This document shows, piece by piece, positions 25,140-35,056 of a stretch of DNA of 64,000 bases. Position numbers and translations under genes: made by a program. The DNA lies in the NCBI GenBank assembly GCA_964023275.1, contig OZ029927.1:13151722-13215721 (forward strand). Reading direction: 5' to 3'. This DNA is from Norana najaformis. Taxonomy: Eukaryota; Annelida; Clitellata; Crassiclitellata; Hormogastridae. Below the pieces are notes generated by a model, which was not told where the DNA came from, made no database searches, and saw nothing but the letters and a program-made list of their open reading frames with translations. The number at the start of each line of letters is the position of its first letter. Position 1 is the stretch's first letter.

Positions 25140-25279
25140 GGCCTTAATATTCATTTGTAGTAGACGTCTACAAAGGGGGGGGGGTTGGGTGGGAGGGTCA
25201 ATACCATATGTAGACAAGAGGAAGGAAGGATCCAAAGCAGGTCATTTTCAGACCCCCTCTATGAACGACCCCTTTTAGT
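25140..25279 (-). repeat. Degenerate relative of the 25.6-kb TIR element
   Basis: The right end, reversed, reads GGGGTCGTTCATAGAGGGGG then GAAAATGACCTGCTTTGGA, matching the end of 25555-26047. The left side has GTAGACGTCTAC and a G-run where the relative has GCGGACGTCTGC. Confidence 0.6.
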
Positions 25280-25554
25280 TTTATTGTTTTGTATTACAGC
25301 TTATTTTTTATTTCCTGCGAAACATAAAACCAATAACGATTCAATCTGCCATATTTTTACACAGCACTAAGTCACATGTAACAATATTTTAAAAACTGAT
25401 TTTGCAAGGTCATTTGCATTAACATTGTAAAATGACTGTATGCTTGGCAAACAAATTAGGTCTATATGGAGAAATGACAGCAGATAAAATAACTCATCTT
25501 GCATTTCTATAACAAAGCACAAGGAACCAATCAGTGCAACACCAAAACCATTAA

Positions 25555-26047
25555 GGGGTCGTCCATAAAGGACGTCCGCAAAGAGGGAAGGAGGGATGGG
25601 TCATGCAAATGCGGACAATGGGGAGGGAGGGTTATGGCCTATGCGGACGTCCGCATACAAATTTGGTAAATGTACACAGCTTTAAATGCAACCCATGCTT
25701 TAAACACCAACTTCAGTCAAATGGCAGACACTCTGTACAGCACTGGTTTATCAATAGTACTATTCCACTGCAGACAGCTAAAGAAACATTTCAAGTTTTC
25801 AACCTGTCTTAAGTCGCATCTATTTAGATCTGCCATGTATGGTGCCATTCTGAACTTCTTTTAAAAAAGATAGAATGAGTAGTTTATTAATGATGTCTTT
25901 CACGATGCTGGTCTTCAATGTTTACTGGCTTTGGAGTGCGGACGTCTGCAAGGGGGGAGGGGAGGGCAAGGAAAAATGCGGACAGACGCGGACAAGGGAA
26001 GGGTCCAAAGTAGGTCATTTTTGCGGACGTACTTTATGGACAACCCC
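25555..26047. mobile_element. TIR DNA element (MITE), 493 bp
   Basis: Terminal inverted repeats of 26 bp with two mismatches; the left begins GGGGTCGTCCATAAAGGACG, and the right end reversed begins GGGGTTGTCCATAAAGTACG. A second palindrome TGCGGACGTCCGCA lies at about 25651. No transposase is encoded. I see no clear target duplication. The interior includes a KKHFKFSTCLKSHLF-like frame that may be a LINE scrap. Confidence 0.8.
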
Positions 26048-26421
26048 AAAACAGATTTTGTCAATTCCGGTCTGGGTCCAAGGAGAAAGAAAGCTTTTGT
26101 GGATCTAGTAAGATAGAAAGCCAGCACAAGGCAAAAAGCCTGTGGAATACACCGGTTCTCAAAAGGTGTTTTGTAGTTATCACATGAATATACAGATCTG
26201 TGAATTCCAAATAAATGTTGATATAAATGCCTGTTCTCCTGAACATGTTTTTATAAAAGTTTAGTCTATAAAAGTTTGTGCTCCTGGACATGTCTTTATA
26301 AAAGTAGTCTTCTAATAAGCTAGCCATTCTAAAAGTGTCAAAAATTTAGCAAAAAAAGCTAAACTGCTTATTAAGGATATATTTCTAAAACATGACAACT
26401 TCTCTGCATTTCAAAATATTT

Positions 26422-26427
26422 TTTATT
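26422..26427 (-). promoter_or_regulatory. SF3B2 polyadenylation signal AATAAA
   Basis: TTTATT on the plus strand, about 205 bases past the SF3B2 stop codon. Confidence 0.6.
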
Positions 26428-26630
26428 AATTCCTTACATGTGCTGCCTTAGAATGTACAGCTTTTGTCGGTCAAAACTGGAATTGAGGCAACGACATCAA
26501 AAAACAATGAATGTGACTTATATTCTGTTCTTATTTTGACCCAAATCTGCTTAGCACTGTCCTCCAAATCATATGTAACCGTGTTTTCCGAACTGTTACA
26601 ACACAACTCTGCAGAAAACAACGTCACAGT

Positions 26631-28577
26631 TCAGAATTTGAATTCTTTCATCTTCTTTGCCTTTACGCTTTCTTGTTGCTGCTGCTGTTTCTTGCGTTTC
26701 TTCTGCTGCTTGACATTGTGTTCGGCAACCATGTCGCTCAGGTCTTCCTTCTCAATCTGGGCCTGCTGTTCACGAACGGTCTGCTCGTACTTGGCCTGCA
26801 TGGCAGCTGTGTCGAGGTCCAACTCCTCCGGATTCAGTGCCACTTCTACCCCTTCAATCACCTTCTCCCCAGCCTTCTTGCTGCTCGGCATTGCTGCTGC
26901 GATGTCGTAGACATGAGCCGACCCCATCATTGCTGTTCCTACATTTGTTTTCTTTTCGGGAAGGATTGTGTACAGCGCAGGGGTGTCGCCACCTTGATCC
27001 ATGGCATCCTCGATTCTTTTCTTACGAAGTTCAATCATGTCTGGCGTTTCCATTCCAAGCGGGATGGATGCGACACCGCTTGGCGTCACTAATCCCGTTT
27101 CCGCTGGAGTGACTAATCCAGCTGCATCTGGTTCTTTGTCTTCATCCTCGTCAGATGGTTCTTCCTCTTCTTCCGACTCTGATTCCAGCTCACCCCACCT
27201 GGTTTTGTCGACCTCCTCATCTTGTGTGGCAGCCTGTGGATCTGGATTAGTTGCTCCAAACACGTCGCCATACAGAGGTTTTCCAGACTCGTCCACTGGC
27301 GTCTTTCCCCACCCACCGAGCTGAAACCCAAAAGAGCAACCTTCAGGTACAGGGGCATTGAGACCAGGAATCTTCAAGTTTGGATACGACGGAGGAGGAC
27401 CGTATCTCTGCATGGCAATAAGCCAAGGTGGCGGAAATCTTTCGGCATTCGCCCCGATGGGCATTCCCAGTGCAACCCTAAGCTCGTCAGAAAGGTTTCC
27501 AGGCTTCTTCTCCTTCAATCGTGTCTCAAATTCCTTGCCTTCATAATACAGATCACCGTGTATGGTCATCTTTGGTATTTTCTGTAGCTTGAAGAAAGCA
27601 TCATGATAGAGCTGGTAGTCAATCTCCATCTTTCCCATCTTTGGCCGCACACGCTCTCTCATTTTGGCTTTCATTGTTTTTTGGTCCTCCTTTTCCATCA
27701 AGGCTTGTCGCATCTCCATAATTCCAGTCGCCTTGATGTAGTCAGGCAGTTCGAATGGTGGCTTTTCTATACCACGCTTGCCCTGAAGGTACTTGCGCTT
27801 GAAGCACCAATGCCTTGGCACTGTCACCGTGTTTCGTGTCGCCTTCAGATGCACGAGAAGTTTTGGATCGCGTGACGTCACGTCGTGCATCTCAACAACG
27901 TCAGGCCGCTGGACCAACTGCTTCAGCTCTGCCACGCTCAGTCGATTCAGCTTTTTCAGCTTCTTCTTCGACCACTTCTGCTTGTTGATTTCCTCAGGCA
28001 CTTTCTCATCGTCTAGATCCAGAATTCCTCGAGCCTTGATCGGAATCTCCTCAGGCTTCTTCTCCTCAAATTTATTCCTCATATCGTCAACTTTCTCCGA
28101 GTCTCTGTTCCTCTCGTGCTCTGTAATTTTGAAGGCTTCGAAGACCCGGCTGAACTCGTAGTAGGGATCATGACGCAGAAACTGTATGACCTCTGGTATG
28201 TACTCCACTTGAACTTGCTCAACGGGTTCAGAAGCTTTTGTCTGTGAATTTTCATCTTCTTTAACTTTCTTATTTTTATTACTCTTAGACTTCTTCTTTT
28301 TCTTCTTCTTCTGCATTTTCTTATTTGTCTTGTTTTTGCTCTCTTTCTTCTCTGTTACTTCAGCATCCTGATCCTCTGAGTCGTCGTACTCCTTCACGGC
28401 AATCTCAGGCTCGTACAGCTCATCACCGGCACTCATTACAGCCTTTTCTACCTCTTCAGGGTTGATGCTGGCCAGTACCTTTTCAAGAGCTGGAGTAAAC
28501 TTGCTGTCTTTGGGAGGAGGGGTCGCTTGTGAGGCATCTTGAGATACTGGCACAGTCTGCTGTTTAAGCCCGTCCAT
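26631..28577 (-). CDS. SF3B2: Splicing factor 3b subunit 2 (SAP145), single coding exon
   Basis: Component of the U2 snRNP SF3b complex; anchors U2 to pre-mRNA near the branch site in the nucleus and binds SF3B4. 648 residues. A basic Lys-rich stretch lies at about 80-110. The conserved DUF382 region follows at about 210-335 (LSVAELKQLVQRPDVVEMHD, PRHWCFKRKYLQGKRGIEKP). The PSP domain is at about 360-415 (NLSDELRVALGMP, PPPWLIAMQRYGPPPSYPNL). Then come GWGKTPVDESGKPLYGDVFG, an acidic stretch and the C-terminal KEFKF, as in human. Human SF3B2 is about 895 residues; the N-terminal third with the SAP domain is missing here. The whole readable frame is uninterrupted, although this gene has many introns in vertebrates. 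A splice-acceptor-like TATTAATGTTTTAG sits directly before the ATG, so at least one upstream exon is likely. Intact, with no sign of decay. Confidence 0.96.
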   Translation of the reverse strand: MDGLKQQTVPVSQDASQATPPPKDSKFTPALEKVLASINPEEVEKAVMSAGDELYEPEIAVKEYDDSEDQDAEVTEKKESKNKTNKKMQKKKKKKKSKSNKNKKVKEDENSQTKASEPVEQVQVEYIPEVIQFLRHDPYYEFSRVFEAFKITEHERNRDSEKVDDMRNKFEEKKPEEIPIKARGILDLDDEKVPEEINKQKWSKKKLKKLNRLSVAELKQLVQRPDVVEMHDVTSRDPKLLVHLKATRNTVTVPRHWCFKRKYLQGKRGIEKPPFELPDYIKATGIMEMRQALMEKEDQKTMKAKMRERVRPKMGKMEIDYQLYHDAFFKLQKIPKMTIHGDLYYEGKEFETRLKEKKPGNLSDELRVALGMPIGANAERFPPPWLIAMQRYGPPPSYPNLKIPGLNAPVPEGCSFGFQLGGWGKTPVDESGKPLYGDVFGATNPDPQAATQDEEVDKTRWGELESESEEEEEPSDEDEDKEPDAAGLVTPAETGLVTPSGVASIPLGMETPDMIELRKKRIEDAMDQGGDTPALYTILPEKKTNVGTAMMGSAHVYDIAAAMPSSKKAGEKVIEGVEVALNPEELDLDTAAMQAKYEQTVREQQAQIEKEDLSDMVAEHNVKQQKKRKKQQQQQESVKAKKMKEFKF

Positions 28578-30281
28578 TCTAAAACATTAATACACAAATG
28601 TCTTACTTTTCTGGCATGGGCCACAAAAGGTCTCAAATCTTTGGTCATTGTTTCAAAGAAACTTTTAACAACAGGTGACAGTCTTTATGACTAAATACTT
28701 TGTCAGTCAGTGTAGATCAGCAAAAGGAAATACAGAGATAATCAGATCACAATGTCAGCATTCATTTTTAACTCTTTCAGTCGACTCTGTTATTCAGGAG
28801 ATTTAACTCTAGCTGGCAGGGGTAAATACATCTTTCAACGTAAAGCAGTGTTTTCAGGCATAGATCATGGAAAGGTTTCATCAGCAAAATGGGCTCATAT
28901 TCTCCAACATCAGATTGTGCCTAATACGGATGTCAACACTATCAGGCACAGGCACAGGCACAGTCACAGACACAAAACACAAGTAACAAAACACCAAATT
29001 ATCACCATTTAAACCGTCACTGTCTAATATTTGCGATGTTATATTTATAAATTACCACAAATAACGTCGGTCGTCCAAATGCTATTCACATGTATAGCTA
29101 CTTACTTACCTACTTACGGCTCGGCTTTGGTTCGCGTGCGCTAAGCCTTGCACAAAAACAAAACTTATACTTACACGTCGAAGTAGAGCCTGTAGGCGTA
29201 ATCTGTCGTTAAGCGGAACACGAATTAAAATAAATACAAATCAACATATGCCTAGCTTGATAATTATTGTTTTAATCCTCTCTTTGCTATACAACGCACA
29301 TATCCAGCAAAGATCTAATAACAAAACGATAACCGGATATATATAGGTAAGTAAGTACACAATTTTGTTGGTCATGAGAATAGCTAGTCGACGCGCATTG
29401 GTCTGAATTAGCACAAATGCGTTGGGAGTTGGTTTCGGTATGGCATACCTCAATGTATGCGACGAGTTCGAATTAAAATTTAGCAAGATATTTTGCATTT
29501 TAATTATAATGTATTGTGCCTAAATTTTGGCTTCAGTTTGGATTAACGTAATTGTAATTCGCGGGAACCAGCTTATTCACAGACGCTCAGTCAAGACAAA
29601 TTCGAGGATCATCTTCGAGACTTGGCCGCGGATCGACTTCATTTTGTCAATAACTTTATCTCTGGATACTTGGTACAAATGTAATTTTGCAATTACTTCG
29701 GTGCTTTTGAAGTTAGGAATCTTACGATAGCTCCAATCAGAAAACATGTGAACAGAAACACCCAAGGTAACTGGATGCCATATATTTGTTGTGCATTGAA
29801 TCATAGATATTTACAAGAAATGCCGCTGTATGAGCTTTGCCAAAATCCGCAATTTTCGGATAATATTTATGACCATTATTCAAACAGCATAAAGTCAAAA
29901 TGTAAGCATATTTAAGCAATGTACTCTTCTGAGTCCAGAAGAGTAAAACCATTTCCTGGGAGGAGATCCCAATAAAACGTGTTGTGGATTGCGGTAGACG
30001 ATTGTTTGAGCGCTCGCTTTGTCACCAGATAGTAGCGGCTAATAAATACGGAAATAATAAACGGCCAGAAGTCTCGACCGATGTTAATAAATAAGTCGTC
30101 CTCGGAGTCTCCGCTCTACAAAAGAGTAGCCGATAACCTATATATTCCAAGCTTATCGATTTCTTTTTGATCACAGTTTCCGGCTGCATTAGCTTTTTGT
30201 GAAGCGTTTTGTATTTGGAAATCAATATACATATATAAGTTTCCTCTGACTTCGTAAAAGTGATTTAGTCATCTCTTTAAA
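28578..30281. other. Divergent intergenic region SF3B2 / PYM1
   Basis: About 1.7 kb separates the two outward-facing start codons, so it should hold both promoters and any SF3B2 5' exon. No TATA box stands out. A family A scrap lies at 29546-29607 (GCGGGAACCAGCTTATTCAC). A short GGCACA array is at about 28950-28980. Confidence 0.6.
29546..29607 (-). repeat. Family A short fragment
   Basis: CGGGAACCAGCTTATTCACA followed by GACGCTCAGTCAAGACAAAT; both ends are missing. Confidence 0.65.
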
Positions 30282-33200
30282 ATGATGTCAAACAAAGTCG
30301 ACAGGCAAGGCGTTGTACGGGACGAAAATACAGGTTTTTTCCCGTCTTTTTCGTCCAGTTGTATTTACTCAGTGCGCTAGTTTTAAATTCCACGTGTGCG
30401 CCGATAAAATAAAATTATTTGTAGCATTTAATTATTGTATAAGTAACCTAGACGAAACTTTTCGAGTTTTTTATATTTAGCAGATTCTTTAGCGCTTCTG
30501 AGAATGAATAAAGGAACGAAATGTTCATTTTTCTTCTTTTGGATAAATACTTAAATCTTGGTTCTTTTGAAAATGCTTTCCGTTTTAAAAATAATTTTTA
30601 AAATCATAAATTTAATTGCTTCGAACTTAAGATTCATTGCACAAATATGTATTCTGTCTAATCCCATCTGAATGCTACTGTAATAAACTTCCATCAGAAT
30701 TACGACCATTATGTGTCCGTCATACGAACTCACCATCACTTCACCTTTTGCAGTCTCAATGCAAGTCTTCTACTCAAAACTGAGAAAACTCCACTTCCGC
30801 TGATCTTATCCTGATTCTTCCCATTATCCATCCTGCAGGTCCAATTCCGATCACCACTCACCGTGATGGCCGGCCTGCCTCGCTCTTGGATGTTGACCTG
30901 GATCCGAGCCCTTCATGCCAATCGATTTTGTTTTGACTAAGCGCCTTTGAATAAGTTGGTTCCTGTGACTTAGCTTTCATTGGGTGTTGTAGAAATCTCG
31001 AGTTTACAGTGTACGATTACAATTATAGTAAGTCTCATTGCTACAGTCCAAATTGTTATTCACAGAAAAATCATTATCCAGTGAAATTCGATTAAGAAGG
31101 AAATAATTGCATCAGTTGTTTTAAGCGATTTGAATTTATAGTTATAATATTGCTGACAAAATTATTGCTCTTCTTTTTAATTTGCTTTTCTTCAAAGGAA
31201 AGGTTTCATCACAAATTTCTGACAGACTTGTTTCTGTTGAATCAGGTGAAGTCTTCATTCCAGCATCACAAAGGCCAGATGGAAGCTGGAGAAAACCTAG
31301 AAAGGTCAAGGAGGGCTACGTTCCACAGGAGGAGGTCCCTATGTAAGTATTTCTTCATCAGTGTAACAAGCAGAAACTTAAGGTGTTACTACACCAACTG
31401 CCAGCAGTGCAGAACCTCATTTAAGCCAGAATATTCTTATGGAATGCATTATTTTAACACAAATTCTGGTATAATGCAGTCAAGGCCGTGGATTCCTAAT
31501 TTAGTTATGTTTAGAATAGTACCTCACTTTAATATGTGGTTCTTGGTAGCTCTGTGTCTCTATGTGTCAATACACTTTATGTTCTTTCTTCTTTGCTTCT
31601 CCTCCGTCAGGCCACCGCCGACGATGAGTCCTCAACCTGTCGTCTCCACTGTTCTCTGTCGCTGATCTTGTCCCTTGCTTCTCTCATGCTTATTTTCATT
31701 CCCTCCAGATCTTCTCTTATGTTGTCCAACCATGTCTTCTGTTGTCTTCCTCTGCTCCTCGTTCCTTCTATATATCCATTTAAAGCCACTGATGGTAATC
31801 TGTTATTGTCCATTCTCATCACATGTCCTAGCCATTTTAGTCTTTTTTTCCTTATTCTATCAATGAGTGTTTCTTCTTGTCCCAGTTCTCTCCTAGTCAC
31901 CTCGTTTTATGTAGTGCCTTTTAATTACCTCACAACATGCTGCAGACATGGCTGTCTACCTGGTCTGAGCAAATGCATTTTGAGATATGCAGAAAAAATA
32001 CGCTGAACAGAGCCACCAAATGCGATTGTATAAAAGCGATATAAAAGGATGTTTTGTAGTTATAGGAACATTGCTCGCTAGCATCTCGTGTTACATGTGA
32101 AGCATCTCGTGTTACATGTGAAGCATCTCGTGTTACATGTGAAGCATCTCGTGTTACATGTGAAGCATCTCGTGTTACATGTGAAGCATCTCGTGTTACA
32201 TGTGAAGCATCTCGTGTTACATGTGAAGCATCTCGTGTTACATGTGAAGCATCTCGTGTTACATGTGAAGCATCTCGTGTTACATGTGAAGCATCTCGTG
32301 TTACATGTGAAGCATCTCGTGTTACATGTGAAGCATCTCGTGTTACATGTGAAGCATCTCGTGTTACATGTGAAGCATCTCGTGTTACATGTGAAGCATC
32401 TCGTGTTACATGTGAAGCATCTCGTGTTACATGTGAAGCATCTCGTGTTACATGTGAAGCATCTCGTGTTACATGTGCAGTCGTATATGATAGTGATGTC
32501 AAGACAGACGAGAATTTTAAACAAATTAAAAACCTGATTTTATTTCAGTTTAAAGTGCTATTCATTGTTTCTGCAGTGTTTCAGGATGGAGTAAATTATG
32601 AAGAGAAATGTATAATGAAGGAGGTATATGAAAATAAGCCTTGACTGTGCTCCATCTTTTAAATCTGCATTCTTCACGTGCTTGGCAAATTAAATGAAGC
32701 CTTTGCAATCTTATTTTAGTTTCAGTTACTACTTAACAAATAAGTGCAGTACTGTGTCCTTTTCAGGGATACTTTCATGCTGGCAGTTGAGATGTTTTAT
32801 ATTTCCTAGATAAAATATAATAGAAAATAAATACAAGCCAAAATTTTTGTAGGTCGAAATTTTGGAAATTTGTCTGAATGGAAACAGGCCTCCATTTTAA
32901 TTTCATGGAAAAATTATTAAAACTTGGTGGATAATTATAAATGTGCCATTACAGTTTGCTTGCCAATATTTTGACTATGCTGAGAAACATGAAATGAAAA
33001 GAAGAAATAAAGCCATATAACTGGCTGGAGAAAAAGCCATTCAGCTAGTGAATATCAACTGTTTCTTTATCGTCGTCATCGTTACTATCAGTGGCCTGAA
33101 AGCCTGTACGTATCCACTGCACGTTTGATTGTTTCTTTTCATGCTTCCCTGCCTTGTGCTGGCAGCATCAGGCTGTGGACATTGTTTGGTGCCAGTTTTC

Positions 33201-33739
33201 TCTGCCATTCAGCAAGATCTTCCTTTTTTTGCTGTGGCCTCCATAATTTGTAATATCACACTGGTATTTTTGTTTTCTGCAGTTATGAAAACAAGGGTGT
33301 ACAGTGGCTGAAGAGCAGACCTACCCTTCCTATTGGGCTTTCAGTCAATGAAGAGTCTGATAAGGCTTCAACGCAATCCAGTTTACAGGAAGAGGCGAAA
33401 GAGCTTTCAAAAGCTGCCAAAAAGAACTTGAAACGTAAAGAGAAGAAGAAACTGAAATCAGAGGACCCTGCAGAACCAGTTCTTGAAGTGTTCTCTCAGC
33501 TTTCCGTTAGTACTGAGCCAGAACCATCAACTTCTGCTCAACCAAACACCACTCCAGACAACATGGACGAAGCTATGAGAAAGCGCCTACGAAATCTTCG
33601 GAAAAAACTAAAACAAATTGACGAACTGCAGGCTGCGGTGGACTCAGGAAAAATCAAGCCGGACAAAGAACAGTTAGATAAACTTGCAAAACGAAAGGAT
33701 ATTGAAGAAGAAATGGAAGAAATTGAACTGGATTTATAA
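30282..33739 (+). CDS. PYM1: PYM1, partner of Y14 and Mago (exon junction complex disassembly)
   Basis: Ribosome-associated cytoplasmic factor that binds the MAGOH-Y14 dimer through its N-terminus and strips exon junction complexes. Exons: 30282-30333 ([17 protein letters not shown]), 31246-31342 ([30 protein letters not shown]), 33283-33739 ([71 protein letters not shown]). Phases 1 and 2 match at the joins. The product is 201 residues; human PYM1 is about 204. The N-terminal Mago-binding block, the middle KNLKRKEK block and the C-terminal coiled coil are all present. The first donor (GTTTTTTC) is weak, but phase and family sequence support it. Intron 1 holds a family A copy; intron 2 holds a LINE fragment and a 399-bp minisatellite. 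Expression is likely tied to SF3B2 only by divergent position, an inference. Confidence 0.94.
30712..31022 (+). repeat. Family A, longer copy in PYM1 intron 1
   Basis: Same order as 7930-8235: GTCATACGAACTCACCATCA, then GATTTTGTTTTGACTAAGCG, ending GTGTACGATTACAATTA. Confidence 0.75.
31605..31905 (-). mobile_element. 5'-truncated LINE, reverse transcriptase C-terminus
   Basis: Minus-strand frame [51 protein letters not shown] is the conserved C-terminal segment of non-LTR reverse transcriptases, from a lineage different from the LINE at 1522-4585. Lies in PYM1 intron 2, antisense to the gene. Confidence 0.8.
32080..32478. repeat. 21-bp minisatellite, 19 near-identical units
   Basis: The unit is CATCTCGTGTTACATGTGA plus two bases (AG). 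Nineteen units fill 399 bp with no difference I can find. Because 21 is a multiple of three and the unit lacks stops in several frames, it yields long false ORFs on both strands. It has no spacers, so it is not a CRISPR array. It lies in PYM1 intron 2. Confidence 0.97.
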
Positions 33740-33753
33740 AACATTAACTGTAT

Positions 33754-33759
33754 AATAAA
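33754..33759 (+). promoter_or_regulatory. PYM1 polyadenylation signal AATAAA
   Basis: Only about 15 bases after the stop codon, in ATAATAAAGAAA. A very short 3' UTR is implied if it is used. Confidence 0.5.
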
Positions 33760-35056
33760 GAAATCAAGGACAGCATGTACATAAGGTTTTACAGACAGTG
33801 CTAGTATGAATTTTTCCGGAGATAAATTTTTTGGAAATAACGTGAAGAAATAGTAATCATGATAGACATATTGTATCATGTCAAGTATAAAATGTGATAC
33901 ATAGGTAATCGTGAGTTGATTAGCAAATTAGCTTCATGCATATATGCAAAGTAATTAGTGGAGTTTTTGTCACAGGTTTGTCATTGAATTTGAACAGCAG
34001 AAATGAATGATCTTATAAATTTATTTTATCAGTGTTTTATTTCACTAGGCAGTGGTAGCACAAAATATGATTTTTATATTACCTTAAATCTGAATATTAT
34101 TTTCTTGAGCATGTTAAAATTACTAAAATATACTGCAGTCATGTGGTTAAAAGGCTTCTGTGCACATTTTGTCTGTTCAATCTCGTTTGTATTTTTATAG
34201 TGTAACACTCGAAGGATGTTTGTCAGTGGCACTTGCATCATAAGCCAGTGATGGAGAAATCTGAGAGTCCCCACGACTGGAAATGCGCTTTGCATAATGT
34301 ATGGTTAACCTTGCACCATATTCCAATAACAGATTCTAGTGCCCTTTTAATCTGAATTTAGACTAGTGGGGCATTTAACGATCCTTCATGAAAAAGGGCA
34401 GTTTACCTTACAGAGGCTTACTGAGTAATGGTAATCCCTACAATTTGTATCTGGCTACTGAAGCAAACAATGGATTACTGAAATGCAAACAGAAATTGCT
34501 AAGGACTTAGAAGAATGGCAATGTACACAAATACTCATCGCTGCAAAATTGCTGGTGTCAGAAATGTGATGGTTGATGCACTGAATGACGATGGCTTCAA
34601 AGACAAAGAATGCTTCAAAGTCCAGTTTATCAGTCTAGCACTTGACTGCCCCAAACGAGCTCTGAATTCTTTTAAGCCTTTGGCGGTATGCGCAGTTAAC
34701 TGAGTTTTATTTCGGCGTTATAATTTAGGTACTTTTCAGCAACAGCTTTAACGAATTAATGACGTCGTAGGCCTAGTTCGCCGTAGGACATTTATCTTAT
34801 TCGTTTACAAGCAGTTGATCTAGAATAGCGCTTCAAAATTGCTTAGAATGACATAGTGTTGAATCTATCTAGAGTATAACATCTATGTTGATGAAATTCG
34901 AGAGGCGCATGGGTTTATTTGATTGTTGACATCTTCAGATGGACTTCGTAATCCAGGGATTTGTGCAAGCCCAACGAAAGCCACGTTACGGGGACTTCGT
35001 GCTGAATTAGTCCGATAAGGAGTGGTTAGATTTTATTTTAAAGCTGACGAAACAAA
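33760..35056. other. Intergenic region PYM1 to SHPK
   Basis: No coding exon recognised. It should contain the SHPK promoter. A decayed family A fragment lies at 34946-35000, ending about 57 bases before the SHPK start codon. Confidence 0.6.
34946..35000 (-). repeat. Decayed family A fragment near the SHPK start
   Basis: CGTAATCCAGGGATTTGTGC then AAGCCCAACGAAAGCCACGT aligns with the family A end (CGTAATCCCGAGATTTCTAC, GCGCCCAACGAAAGCCGCG). Confidence 0.5.

Larger units (their letters stand above)
23386..26421. other. Intergenic region upstream of SPNS
   Basis: Lies between the SPNS start codon and the SF3B2 3' end, both on the minus strand. A pyrimidine run ending in GTCTGCCAG just before the SPNS ATG suggests a 5'-UTR intron, but I cannot place the first exon. 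Holds a family C repeat and two TIR-element copies (separate entries). 23480-24050 and 24250-25130 show no recognisable gene. Confidence 0.6.

Noticed and set aside
32080-32478. CRISPR-like array
   Set aside because: Units are contiguous with no spacers, and the host is a eukaryote.
31930-32537. Long heptad-repeat proteins (HVTRDAS, CNTRCFT, HVKHLVL frames)
   Set aside because: Products of the 21-bp minisatellite, whose unit is a multiple of three and lacks stops in several frames; it lies in an intron.
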